A DNA stretch of 64,000 bases from an uncultured Collinsella sp. (GTDB lineage Bacteria; Actinomycetota; Coriobacteriia; Coriobacteriales; Coriobacteriaceae): positions 1 through 64,000 of the forward strand of contig USAJ01000003.1 of NCBI GenBank assembly GCA_900552685.1. The letters run 5' to 3'. A program made the translations under genes and the position numbers. Shown in pieces: positions 37,427 to 45,856 of this stretch (within the stretch, counting starts at the first letter, position 1; each line of letters starts with the position of its first letter). The notes below the pieces were generated by a model that searched no databases, was not told the DNA's origin, and saw only the letters and a list, made by a program, of their open reading frames with translations.

Positions 37427-38464
37427 ATGGGTAAGTACATCGTTAAACGTGTGCTTCAGTTCATCCCGGTATTTTTGGGCGTTACGCTGATTCTGTTCGC
37501 CCTCCAGAATATCGTGCCGGGAGATCCGATCAAGCTGATCGGTGGAGACAAGGCTCTGTCCCCCGAGGTGGAGCTTCAGCTTCGCGTCCGCTATCACCTG
37601 GTCCAGTCGGACGAGGACGGCAACGCGATCCTTGACGAGAACGGCGACCCCGTTCAAACGTCGCTCGTGGACCGTTACTTGTATTACATGAACGGCCTGC
37701 TTCATGGCGATCTGGGCAATTCGTATCAGCGCAAGCTGCCGGTTACGGAAATCTTTGCCCAGAAGTATCCGTATACGGTCAAACTTGCCGCGTGCGCCAT
37801 CGTGCTCGAGGCAATCATGGGTATCGGTGCGGGTATCATTTCGGCGGTAAAGCGTTATTCCTTCTGGGATATTTTGGTAACGCTCACCACGTCGATCCTC
37901 GTTGCGGTCCCGGCCTTCTGGCTCGGTATGTTGCTGCAGCTGTTCTTTGGCGTCATCCTCAAGGACGCTACGGGCGGTGCAATCTCCATGCCGATCTCGG
38001 GTGCCGGCGGTTCCAGCTCTCAGTATCAGGATTGGATGCACTATGTGCTTCCGACCATTACGCTGGCTTCGGTTTCGACCGCTTATGCCGCCCGCATTAT
38101 GCGCTCGCAGCTGCTTGACGTCATGAACCAGGATTACATCCGTACGGCAAAGGCCAAGGGTCTCTCCAATCGCGCGATCATCGTCAAGCATGCGCTTAAG
38201 AATGCACTCATCCCCGTCGTTACCTATATTGGTGTCGACTTTGGTGGCATGCTTTCGGGCGCCATCCTGACCGAGACGGTTTTTAACTGGCCCGGTATCG
38301 GCTATGAGGTCTATCGCGCCATTAGCATGCGTGACTGGCCCATCGTTATGGGCGGCGTTACGCTCATCGTCGTCGTCGTCATGGTGATCAACCTGCTCGT
38401 CGACATTAGCTATGCATTCCTCGACCCGCGCATCCGCCTTGGCGGTCCGTCGGATAAGGCCTAA
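37427..38464 (+). CDS. oppB: Oligopeptide ABC transporter permease OppB
   Basis: 345-residue inner-membrane permease with six hydrophobic segments and the coupling loop KAKGLSNRAIIVKHALKNAL. The N-terminal YIVKRVLQFIPVFLGVTLI is typical of OppB/DppB. Compared with the nan permease it has an insertion of about 30 residues in the first periplasmic loop (DEDGNAILDENGDPVQ). AGGGGAG precedes the ATG. Confidence 0.9.
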   Translation: MGKYIVKRVLQFIPVFLGVTLILFALQNIVPGDPIKLIGGDKALSPEVELQLRVRYHLVQSDEDGNAILDENGDPVQTSLVDRYLYYMNGLLHGDLGNSYQRKLPVTEIFAQKYPYTVKLAACAIVLEAIMGIGAGIISAVKRYSFWDILVTLTTSILVAVPAFWLGMLLQLFFGVILKDATGGAISMPISGAGGSSSQYQDWMHYVLPTITLASVSTAYAARIMRSQLLDVMNQDYIRTAKAKGLSNRAIIVKHALKNALIPVVTYIGVDFGGMLSGAILTETVFNWPGIGYEVYRAISMRDWPIVMGGVTLIVVVVMVINLLVDISYAFLDPRIRLGGPSDKA

Positions 38465-38478
38465 GGGAGGTACGTCTC

Positions 38479-39414
38479 ATGCAGGAAACTGATTCTCAGT
38501 CTCAGGAGCAGGCTACCGCCACCAAGGCCGCATCTGCTCCCGCCAAGTCCCGCACGCTGTGGGGCAACGCTTTTAAGCGTCTTCGCAAGAACAAGCTCGC
38601 CGTTATCGGTGTCTGCTGGATCATCATCTTCGTTTTGGTTGCCCTGACCGCAGATCTGTGGGCTAAGCCCTGGCTCGGTTCGCCGACGGCTTCCGACTCG
38701 ACCACCATGGCCGAGACGTCGCTGTTGGCTCCGTGTGCAGAGCACCCGTTTGGCACCGACGCCCTTGGTCGCGACATTCTCGTCCGCGTTATCTACGGTG
38801 CACGCGTTTCGCTGTCCGTCGGCATTATGGCCACCGCGATCTCCACGGTGATCGGTCTGGTCATGGGTGCTCTGGCCGGTTTCTACGGCGGGATCTGGGA
38901 TACGATCATCATGCGCTGTGCGGACATCTTCCTGGCGTTCCCGTACGTGCTGTTCGTTGTCGCCATGATCGCCGTTATCGGCCGTGGTCTTCAGAACGTC
39001 TTTATCGCCATCGGTATTCTCGGCTGGCCTTCGATTGCGCGCGTCTTCCGCTCTGCAATCTTGACGGTCAAGGAAAACGACTATGTTGATGCTGCGCGCG
39101 CGATGGGTGCATCTGATGCTCGTATCGTCGTGCGTCACATCTTCCCGAACTCCGTCGCCTCCATCGTGGTCTACGCGACCATGAACATTGGTGGCGCCAT
39201 TCTGACCGAGTCCGCTCTGTCCTTCCTCGGCATGGGCGTTATTCCGCCTACGCCTTCGTGGGGCTCTATGATTCAGGACGGTCAACAGTATCTTCTGACC
39301 GCTCCCTGGATGATGATCATGCCCGGTCTGGCAATTCTCTCGACGGTGCTCGCCTTCACCCTGCTGGGTGATGGTCTGCGCGACGCCCTCGACGTCAAGA
39401 TGAAGGACGCATAA
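38479..39414 (+). CDS. oppC: Oligopeptide ABC transporter permease OppC
   Basis: 311-residue second permease. About 40 hydrophilic N-terminal residues precede the first helix; HPFGTDALGRDILVRVIYGA and the EAA loop RAMGASDARIVVRHIFPN are family landmarks. AGGGAGG precedes the ATG. Here OppC is a free-standing subunit, in contrast to the fused version in the nan operon. Confidence 0.91.
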   Translation: MQETDSQSQEQATATKAASAPAKSRTLWGNAFKRLRKNKLAVIGVCWIIIFVLVALTADLWAKPWLGSPTASDSTTMAETSLLAPCAEHPFGTDALGRDILVRVIYGARVSLSVGIMATAISTVIGLVMGALAGFYGGIWDTIIMRCADIFLAFPYVLFVVAMIAVIGRGLQNVFIAIGILGWPSIARVFRSAILTVKENDYVDAARAMGASDARIVVRHIFPNSVASIVVYATMNIGGAILTESALSFLGMGVIPPTPSWGSMIQDGQQYLLTAPWMMIMPGLAILSTVLAFTLLGDGLRDALDVKMKDA

Positions 39415-39416
39415 GG

Positions 39417-40508
39417 ATGAAGAAGAACAAGAACTATGTGGACCTGAAGGACCAGCCGGTTCCCGAGGGCCAGCATCTGCTCGAGGTCGATGACCTTAAG
39501 ATGTATTTCCACACCGAGGATGGCGTCGTTCGCGCTGTTGACGGTGTCTCCTACACGCTCGATCGCGGCGAGACCCTGGGCGTCGTCGGTGAATCCGGCT
39601 CCGGTAAGTCCGTGACCGCCATGACCATCATGGGCCTTATCTCGATGCCTCCGGGAAAGATTGAGGGCGGTGACGTTCGCTATCGCGGCCGCTCCATCCT
39701 CGAAATGACCGAGGAAGAGATGCAGCACATTCGCGGCAACGATATCGCGATGATCTTCCAGGATCCTATGACCTCCTTGAACCCGGTTTATAAGATCGGC
39801 AAGCAGGTGGGCGAGGGCCTTCGTCTGCACCGTGGCTACTCCAAGCAGGAGGCGCTCAAGCGTGCCACCGAGCTTTTGGACCTCGTGGGTATCCCCGAGC
39901 CCGAGAAGCGCGTCAATGAGTATCCGCACCAGTTCTCTGGCGGTATGCGTCAGCGAGTCATGATTGCCATGGCTCTTGCCTGCGATCCCGATATTCTGAT
40001 TGCCGACGAGCCCACGACGGCTCTGGACGTTACCATTCAGGCTCAGATTATCGAGCTCATGCAGGAAATGCAGGAGAAGAACGGCAACGCCATCATCATG
40101 ATTACCCATGACCTGGGCGTCGTCGCCGACATGGCCGACAAGATCATGGTTATGTACGCCGGCCGTCCCGTCGAGTTCGGTACTGCTGAGGAAATCTTCT
40201 ACGAGAGCCGCCACCCCTACACCTGGGGCCTTATCCGCTCCATCCCGGAGCAGGCCATCGAAGAGAAGAAGCCGCTTACGCCGATTCACGGCAACCCGCC
40301 TTCGCTCATGAACCTGCCCGAGGGCTGCGTCTTCTCTCCTCGCTGCCCCTATGCGACGGACAAGTGCCGTAAGCAGCGCCCTGAGCGTGTTGTCACCGAG
40401 TCTGGCCACTATTCTGCGTGCCACTACTCCGGTGACCCCGAGTTCCTCAAGAACGCTCCTGAGACGTCCCGTACGCGCAAGGATTCCAAGAAGGGAGGCG
40501 AGGCGTAA
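39417..40508 (+). CDS. oppD: Oligopeptide ABC transporter ATPase OppD
   Basis: 363-residue ATPase with Walker A GESGSGKS, Q-loop IFQDPMTSLNPV, a variant signature FSGGMRQR and Walker B ILIADEP. The C-terminal domain retains the cysteines of the oligopeptide-type extension (CVFSPRCPYATDKC, then a later Cys in SACHY), which in relatives can hold an Fe-S cluster. It starts 2 bases after oppC. Confidence 0.92.
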   Translation: MKKNKNYVDLKDQPVPEGQHLLEVDDLKMYFHTEDGVVRAVDGVSYTLDRGETLGVVGESGSGKSVTAMTIMGLISMPPGKIEGGDVRYRGRSILEMTEEEMQHIRGNDIAMIFQDPMTSLNPVYKIGKQVGEGLRLHRGYSKQEALKRATELLDLVGIPEPEKRVNEYPHQFSGGMRQRVMIAMALACDPDILIADEPTTALDVTIQAQIIELMQEMQEKNGNAIIMITHDLGVVADMADKIMVMYAGRPVEFGTAEEIFYESRHPYTWGLIRSIPEQAIEEKKPLTPIHGNPPSLMNLPEGCVFSPRCPYATDKCRKQRPERVVTESGHYSACHYSGDPEFLKNAPETSRTRKDSKKGGEA

Positions 40509-41536
40509 TGGCAGATACCAACGAGCGTACTCCGCTGCTGAAGGTCGAGCACCTCTCTAAGGAGTTCCCCGCTGAGTCCGGCATGTTCGCCAAGCGCTTC
40601 TCCAAGCGTGTCGTCTCTGCTGTAAATGACATCTCTTTTGAGATTTATCCTGGAGAGACCTTCGGTCTGGTTGGCGAGTCTGGTTGCGGTAAGTCCACCA
40701 CGGGCCGTACCATCATGCGCCTGACCAAGCCGACCGCCGGTAAGGTGTTCTTCCAGGGCAAAGATGTTGCCGAGATGAGCAAGCATGAGATCAAGGACAT
40801 GCGTCGCGAGATGCAGTTTATCTTCCAAGATCCCTATGCTTCGCTCAACCCTCGTATGACCATCGGCGAGATTGTTTCTGAGCCCATGACCATTCATGGC
40901 GTTGGCACCAAGGAAGAGCGTATCGAGCGTGTCCGCGAGCTGCTGGACGTCGTCGGTCTGAACCCCGAGCACATCAACCGTTATCCGCATGAGTTCTCGG
41001 GCGGCCAGCGTCAGCGTGTCGGTATCGCCCGCGCTTTTGCGCTGAAGCCCAAGCTGATCATCTGCGACGAGCCGGTCTCCGCTCTGGATGTTTCCATTCA
41101 GGCCCAGGTTCTGAACCTGCTCAAGGAACTTCAGGACAAGTTCGGTACCGCGTATCTGTTTATCGCTCACGACCTGTCCGTCGTGCAGCACATTTCCGAT
41201 CGCGTTGCCGTTATGTATCTGGGTAAGATGGTTGAGGTTTCGGACTGGAAGACGCTCTATAGCGAGCCTCACCATCCGTACACGCAGTCGCTGCTGTCTG
41301 CCGTACCGGTTCCCGACCCTGATATCCAGAAGACTCGCAAGCGTATCATCCTTGCCGGCGATCCGCCGTCACCGCTGGATCCGCCGACCGGCTGCCGTTT
41401 CCACACTCGCTGCCCGATCGCTCAGGGTATCTGCTCTGAGAAGCTTCCCGAGTTTAAGGAAGTCGCACCGGGCCACTGCTGTGCGTGCCACTTCGCGGAG
41501 CCGTTCCCGATCAAGGAATCGCACATCGACCTGTAG
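40508..41536 (+). CDS. oppF: Oligopeptide ABC transporter ATPase OppF
   Basis: 342-residue second ATPase, overlapping the oppD stop by one base (TAATG). Walker A GESGCGKS, Q-loop IFQDPYASLNPR, signature FSGGQRQR, Walker B LIICDEP and the Cys-containing tail (CRFHTRCPIAQGIC) are complete. AAGGGAGG in the end of oppD provides the ribosome-binding site. Confidence 0.93.
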   Translation: MADTNERTPLLKVEHLSKEFPAESGMFAKRFSKRVVSAVNDISFEIYPGETFGLVGESGCGKSTTGRTIMRLTKPTAGKVFFQGKDVAEMSKHEIKDMRREMQFIFQDPYASLNPRMTIGEIVSEPMTIHGVGTKEERIERVRELLDVVGLNPEHINRYPHEFSGGQRQRVGIARAFALKPKLIICDEPVSALDVSIQAQVLNLLKELQDKFGTAYLFIAHDLSVVQHISDRVAVMYLGKMVEVSDWKTLYSEPHHPYTQSLLSAVPVPDPDIQKTRKRIILAGDPPSPLDPPTGCRFHTRCPIAQGICSEKLPEFKEVAPGHCCACHFAEPFPIKESHIDL

Positions 41537-41552
41537 CCGGTTGTTATCGTCC

Positions 41553-41679
41553 GGGCCCGCCCTGGTGTTACTTTTCAGAACGTCCTCGGACATGCAAGAA
41601 ACCCCCGCTGCGCACTTCGTGCGGCGGGGGTTTCTTGCGTCCTGCGGAATGTTCTGAAAAGTAACACCAGGGCGGGCCC
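41553..41679. repeat. Long nested inverted repeat 1, downstream of oppF
   Basis: Outer arms 41553-41581 and 41651-41679 are perfectly complementary over 29 bases. A second perfect 15-bp stem, 41594-41608 with 41624-41638, lies inside and ends in a GCAC-TTC-GTGC tip. The inner stem has a C-rich arm, a G-rich arm and a TTTCTTG tail and could itself terminate opp transcription. No open reading frame with a ribosome-binding site is inside. Confidence 0.92.
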
Positions 41680-41745
41680 TGCGACAACGCGGCAGGAAGG
41701 GGTGCGATTCCTTAATCGCTCACTTAATCTAATAGGAAAATGTGC

Positions 41746-41771
41746 GAGGCCGGAGCTTTAGCTCCGGCCTC
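41746..41771 (+). terminator. Perfect 11-bp hairpin
   Basis: GAGGCCGGAGC and GCTCCGGCCTC around a TTTA loop, followed by CTTATATAA. A second hairpin, GGCTCGGC-AAA-GCCGAGCC (41782-41800), follows directly. Together with the two long repeats this 593-base gap is almost entirely palindromic and holds no gene. Confidence 0.65.
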
Positions 41772-41860
41772 CTTATATAAGGGCTCGGCAAAGCCGAGCC
41801 ACCAAATTTGCATCAGCCCCAGAACATGTTTGAGAACAGTGCCTGGAGTACGTGTCCCTA

Positions 41861-41985
41861 GGGCAGGAATGAGGTTGCTTTCCAATGCATTCCGCAGGGG
41901 GCGGCATTATTTTGTAGCGCGAAGCGCGGATCAAAATAATGCCGCATGCCCGAGGACGCGTTGGAAAGCAACCTCATTCCTGCCC
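41861..41985. repeat. Long nested inverted repeat 2, upstream of tRNA-Leu
   Basis: Outer arms 41861-41885 and 41961-41985 are perfect over 25 bases. Inner arms 41901-41914 and 41932-41945 are perfect over 14 bases (GCGGCATTATTTTG type), around a GCGC-GAA-GCGC tip. Sequence is unrelated to repeat 1 although the architecture is the same. Confidence 0.92.
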
Positions 41986-42023
41986 GAACAGGTCAGTCTA
42001 CCTGCGCAATTACAAATTCGTAA

Positions 42024-42072
42024 ACTTTTTTGAAAAAAGTGCTTGCACAGTTCTCGAATCATAGGTTATTAT
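42024..42072 (+). promoter_or_regulatory. tRNA-Leu promoter with upstream A/T palindrome
   Basis: ACTTTTTTGAAAAAAGT (42024-42040) is followed by the -35 TTGCAC (42043-42048) and a -10 TATTAT (42067-42072) or TTATTA one base earlier. The same upstream element precedes two tRNA-Gly genes below. Confidence 0.7.
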
Positions 42073-42129
42073 CTACCTCGTTGAACGCGCGGGTCCAACA
42101 AAAGGAACCGCAAATCAACAACATAGCAT

Positions 42130-42219
42130 GTCGGAGTGGCGGAATTGGCAGACGCGCTAGCTTGAGGTGCTAGTGACCGCTTTTTGGTCATGCGGGTTCA
42201 AGTCCCGCCTCCGACACCA
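42130..42219 (+). tRNA. tRNA-Leu (GAG)
   Basis: Acceptor GTCGGAG pairs with CTCCGAC; the anticodon loop CTTGAGGT gives anticodon GAG. A long variable arm (GTGACCGCTTTTTGGTCAT) marks a class II tRNA, the T-arm reads GGGTTCAAGTCCC, and CCA is encoded. Confidence 0.95.
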
Positions 42220-42230
42220 TCGCATTTGAG

Positions 42231-42252
42231 AAGCCTCTTCGGAGGCTTTTTT
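42231..42252 (+). terminator. Terminator of tRNA-Leu
   Basis: AAGCCTC-TTCG-GAGGCTT stem with a UUCG loop and a run of T residues. Confidence 0.92.
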
Positions 42253-42278
42253 GTTACCGATAGACGGTGAGGTCCACG

Positions 42279-44624
42279 ATGGAAACGCTTGAACGCAACG
42301 AGTGGGCAGACGTTGCCCAACTGGTCGAGATCACGAGCGATGCTGTCATCATCTGCGAGCTCGACGGAACCATTCTGCATGTGAATAATCGCTTACTTGG
42401 TTTGATGTGCGAGGAACGCGCCGACGTCATCAGTGGAGATGTTAAAGACGTCCTGTACTCGTCCGCTTTTGAACGTGCGACGGAACATCGTCTGCCATTT
42501 GAAACTGATGGCTCCGAGAACGAACTGATGCTCAAGCTGAGTGACGGCTCCTTTATCCCCGTCTTGGTTCGTGCGGGCTCCGTAACGCCTCCACGCATCT
42601 TTGGGCGCCGCGCGCCACGTGTCCTGGTGGCGCTCCATAGCATCGAAGAACAGTATTCGCACGACCGTCAGCTCAAGCGTGCTCTTTCGGAGCTTAGAGT
42701 GGCTAACAAGCGCCTCTCTGGCACGCTCTCGGTCATTATGAGTACCGTGGGCTCCGATGAGCTGCCCAGCCTACTTGATACCGTTTTGAACCAGCTTGTA
42801 GGAACGCTCGATGCTTCGGGTGCCGCTATCTATTTTTCTGAGAGCGGCGGTTTTAAACTTCGCGGTGTTTCCAAGGAGCTGTACGACAGCTACCTGCCTG
42901 AGTTTTTGCCGTATGGCACTGGCATTCCGACGTATGTTCTTCGTGAGTCGCGTGCCTGTCGCTTGTCGATTCAACAGGACCTTAAGGGTGATAAGGCCGC
43001 CTCCGGTATGTTTATGGACCTGGACAATCGTTCTAAGCACCTGTTGCGCATGCAGGATATGCCTCCGTACCGCAGCGAGATCTGTCTTCCCGTTTTTTAC
43101 GGTACGCAGATCCTTGGCGTGCTGGAAGTTGGTTGGAAACGCCCTCAGGCACCGCTCGCCTATGACGTTAATGTGCTCGAGGTCATTTGCGATTACCTGT
43201 CTATCCAGCTGGTCGGCATGGCATCGAGCCTTCGCTCCCGTCGCACGGCCGAGCTTGGCCGCTCGCTCAATGTCTTGCGTGATGAGTTGTTTACCTTTCT
43301 AGACGATTCCGCCGCGGCTACCCAGGCGGTATCGTCCGAGATCTGCAATATGCTTAACTGCCATTTTTGCCCTGTTGAGTATGACGCCAGTCTGGATTCC
43401 TACGTCATAGATTTTGAAGGTGGCAGTCGCGTTGCTTTGCCGGACGATCCCGAGAAGCTTTTCTTTTCCACGACGGCGCCAGCGGCACGTCTGGGGGCTG
43501 GCCCTGATGGCTTTGAGGCATCTGTTTTGGGCGGTACGAGTGCCGAGGACCTTAAACACGTCCGTATAACTCGCGTTGACGAATCGATGCCTATGGGAGG
43601 CTGGCTTAGGGCGCATGGTCTGCCTTGTCAAGGTCTCTACGTCGACTCCGGCATCGAGGCGGGGCGACCACGCTCTAAGGGTGATGGCAAGCACAGTAAC
43701 GACGCAATTGTTCCTGCTTCTGTTGCGAAGAGCCCGACGACGCGCGCGCTACTGCTTCGTGATGGTAGCCAAGAGCCGATTGATGATCTTGAATATGACT
43801 ACTTGGTGCACTTGGCGCATGACTTTGAACTGATCTACGAAGGCGAATCTCAAAAGCGCGAGGAGCGCCATATCGCTCAGACCCTTCAGATCGGCATGAG
43901 AAATTCCCTGGGGGATGTTCCGGGTATCGCAACCGATTCGGTGTACCTGTCAGCCACGAACTCGGCGTTGGTCGGCGGCGATTTCTATACGCTCATCCGT
44001 CTTCCCGACGACTGCGCCGTCATGATTCTGGGTGATGTGTCTGGCAAAGGCATTGAGGCCGCATCGATGTCCGCGCTCGTCAAGACGGCCCTGACGGCAT
44101 ATGCGTGGGAGGGCGCTGGACCGGCCCGCATGGCACGCTCTCTTAACAGTATGCTCATGGGCTTTTCGAGGGTCGAGACGTTCGTGACGGCCTTTATCGC
44201 CAAGATTGACCTTAAAGCCGGACGCGCAACGTATTGTTCGGCGGGCCATCCTCCGACCATGGTCATTAGGCCAGAGTCGATGCCGCTGGGTGGCGGCGAG
44301 GCCCGTGGGGGAGAGGTCGAGCTGCTTGGATGCCAATCGGGCGTAATCGGTGCCTTTGAGAGCATGGTGTACGAGACAGGCGTGTTTACGTTCGCCCCCG
44401 GCGACATGCTCTTCATGTATACGGACGGAACGATTGAGGCCCGCGACCGCACCGGAGCGTTCTTTGGTGAGCAGCGCCTTCGTGACCTTCTGCTCTCTGT
44501 CTCGGGTGAGGGCGTATCGGGAATCTGCGGCAAGGTCTTGGGCGAGCTTGACCGATTTACCGAATCGGCGCTGGACGATGACATTGCATTGGTGTCCCTT
44601 GAGTTTTTACGGGGTCGTTCATAG
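42279..44624 (+). CDS. PAS-GAF-PP2C (SpoIIE/RsbU-type) serine phosphatase
   Basis: 781-residue signalling phosphatase. A PAS-like sensor domain (about 10-110, DAVIICELDGTILHVNN) comes first. A GAF domain follows (about 150-310, around SRACRLSIQQDLKGDKAASG and LPVFYGTQILGVLEVGW), then a poorly conserved middle. The C-terminal PP2C/SpoIIE domain (about 550-780) has LVGGDFYTL, MILGDVSGKGIEAA, SAGHPPT and MLFMYTDGTIEARD carrying the metal-binding acids. Such proteins dephosphorylate STAS anti-anti-sigma factors; the adjacent gene encodes a STAS domain. The ATG at 42279 has GTGAGGT upstream; a GTG at 42267 is the alternative. Confidence 0.85.
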   Translation: METLERNEWADVAQLVEITSDAVIICELDGTILHVNNRLLGLMCEERADVISGDVKDVLYSSAFERATEHRLPFETDGSENELMLKLSDGSFIPVLVRAGSVTPPRIFGRRAPRVLVALHSIEEQYSHDRQLKRALSELRVANKRLSGTLSVIMSTVGSDELPSLLDTVLNQLVGTLDASGAAIYFSESGGFKLRGVSKELYDSYLPEFLPYGTGIPTYVLRESRACRLSIQQDLKGDKAASGMFMDLDNRSKHLLRMQDMPPYRSEICLPVFYGTQILGVLEVGWKRPQAPLAYDVNVLEVICDYLSIQLVGMASSLRSRRTAELGRSLNVLRDELFTFLDDSAAATQAVSSEICNMLNCHFCPVEYDASLDSYVIDFEGGSRVALPDDPEKLFFSTTAPAARLGAGPDGFEASVLGGTSAEDLKHVRITRVDESMPMGGWLRAHGLPCQGLYVDSGIEAGRPRSKGDGKHSNDAIVPASVAKSPTTRALLLRDGSQEPIDDLEYDYLVHLAHDFELIYEGESQKREERHIAQTLQIGMRNSLGDVPGIATDSVYLSATNSALVGGDFYTLIRLPDDCAVMILGDVSGKGIEAASMSALVKTALTAYAWEGAGPARMARSLNSMLMGFSRVETFVTAFIAKIDLKAGRATYCSAGHPPTMVIRPESMPLGGGEARGGEVELLGCQSGVIGAFESMVYETGVFTFAPGDMLFMYTDGTIEARDRTGAFFGEQRLRDLLLSVSGEGVSGICGKVLGELDRFTESALDDDIALVSLEFLRGRS

Positions 44625-44702
44625 ACGACGCTGGGCGGGCTGAATCCGTACGGTTGGGGAAACGAATGCATCGAGTGGGCTTTTTTGGGGAACCATGGTC
44701 GT

Positions 44703-45449
44703 ATGAATGAGTGGAATGACATAGCGGTTTTGACGCCACCAGGCGATATCGACATCGCCACGGTGCCTGCGCTGCGTCGGCGGTTGGATGCTTTGATTGG
44801 CCGCGGCGTGCGTCGTGTCGTCATCAACTGTCAGGCTGTTAGCTTTATCGATTCTACGGGCTTGGCATTCCTGCTTACGCGCGCTCGTGAGCTTATGAGG
44901 CGAGAAGGCCTGCTTTCGCTCGTCAATGCATCAGGTGAAGTTGTTCGCTTTTTGGAGATTGCTCGTCTTGTCGATATCCTTCATGTCGTGGGGCCGGCAC
45001 GGGAGTCAATTCCTGCCATTCCGGTGGGGGAGCTGCCTCGCTGGAGTAAGAGCGTTGAGGTCCGTCAGGGTATCGAGAATCTTCCATACTACCGACATCG
45101 CATCGCCGAACTCCTTGAATCGCTTCCGTTGCGCCGTGACGAGCGCTACGATGTCGCATTGGCGTCGGGGGAGGCGCTGGGTAATGCCTATGACCATGCG
45201 GGCGGTATCGGGTGCGTCCTGACGGTTCAGGCCTATGGCGATCGCGTTGTGGTTGAGGTGCTTGATCGAGGTGCCGGCTATTCTATCGATGAAACGAACG
45301 AGCCGGTCACATCCGAGGAACGCGGCCGTGGCATCAAGCTTATGCGTATGCTCGTCGATAACGTGGAGGTTGCTCGTCGTACGGACGGCGCCGGCACGCG
45401 CGTGCAGATGGTGAAGCTGTTTAGCGGAGCGCTGGAATCGTGTGCCTAG
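44703..45449 (+). CDS. STAS domain fused to RsbW-type histidine-kinase-like ATPase
   Basis: 248-residue fusion. Residues 1 to about 105 form a STAS anti-sigma-antagonist domain with phospho-acceptor Ser51 in FIDSTGLAF. Residues about 125-245 form a GHKL ATPase like the anti-sigma kinase RsbW, with the N box ASGEALGNAYDHAGG and G boxes DRGAGY and ERGRGIKLMR. In the classical partner switch these are separate proteins (RsbV and RsbW). No sigma-factor gene is adjacent. I chose the ATG at 44703; a TTG at 44685 is also in frame. The PP2C phosphatase upstream is the obvious partner. Confidence 0.82.
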   Translation: MNEWNDIAVLTPPGDIDIATVPALRRRLDALIGRGVRRVVINCQAVSFIDSTGLAFLLTRARELMRREGLLSLVNASGEVVRFLEIARLVDILHVVGPARESIPAIPVGELPRWSKSVEVRQGIENLPYYRHRIAELLESLPLRRDERYDVALASGEALGNAYDHAGGIGCVLTVQAYGDRVVVEVLDRGAGYSIDETNEPVTSEERGRGIKLMRMLVDNVEVARRTDGAGTRVQMVKLFSGALESCA

Positions 45450-45493
45450 CCAATCGCTTTAGCGCGTTTAGCTACTAAGAACATGCGGCAGAC

Positions 45494-45542
45494 AAGTTTT
45501 TTGAAAAAAGTACTTGCGTCTTTTGGACAACTCGCGTAAATT
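45494..45542 (+). promoter_or_regulatory. tRNA-Gly promoter with upstream A/T element
   Basis: AAGTTTTTTGAAAAAAGT ends just before the -35 TTGCGT (45514-45519); the -10 is TAAATT (45537-45542) with a 17-base spacer. It should drive tRNA-Gly and tRNA-Cys. Confidence 0.7.
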
Positions 45543-45554
45543 AATAACCCGCAA

Positions 45555-45630
45555 GCGGACATGGCTCAGTTGGTAGAGCACAACCTTGCCAAGGTTGGGG
45601 TCGCGGGTTCGAGCCCCGTTGTCCGCTCCA
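45555..45630 (+). tRNA. tRNA-Gly (GCC), copy 1
   Basis: Acceptor GCGGACA with TGTCCGC, anticodon loop CTTGCCAA (GCC), T-arm GGGTTCGAGCCCC, encoded CCA. All 76 bases are identical to the copies at 45781 and 48098. Confidence 0.97.
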
Positions 45631-45664
45631 TTGCATTTCCGGACCGTTTAGGCGGTCCTTTTTC

Positions 45665-45738
45665 GGCGAAGTGGCCAAGTGGTAAGGCAGAGGCCTGCAA
45701 AGCCTTTACCCCCGGTTCGAATCCGGGCTTCGCCTCCA
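45665..45738 (+). tRNA. tRNA-Cys (GCA)
   Basis: Acceptor GGCGAAG with CTTCGCC, anticodon loop CCTGCAAA (GCA), T-arm CGGTTCGAATCCG, encoded CCA. It follows tRNA-Gly copy 1 after 34 bases and is probably cotranscribed with it. Confidence 0.97.
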
Positions 45739-45747
45739 GGCAACATC

Positions 45748-45775
45748 CGGGCGCTCCGGCGCCCGTTTTGTTTTA
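45748..45775 (+). terminator. Terminator after tRNA-Cys
   Basis: CGGGCGC-TCCG-GCGCCCG followed by TTTTGTTTT. It separates tRNA-Cys from the second tRNA-Gly, which would then depend on read-through. Confidence 0.85.
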
Positions 45776-45780
45776 CATAT

Positions 45781-45856
45781 GCGGACATGGCTCAGTTGGT
45801 AGAGCACAACCTTGCCAAGGTTGGGGTCGCGGGTTCGAGCCCCGTTGTCCGCTCCA
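45781..45856 (+). tRNA. tRNA-Gly (GCC), copy 2
   Basis: Base-for-base identical to copy 1. No promoter of its own is visible, since only 5 bases separate it from the preceding terminator. Confidence 0.97.

Noticed and set aside
41740..42033. A 97-codon frame across the second long inverted repeat
   Set aside because: It spans palindromes and shows no start signal or protein-like composition.
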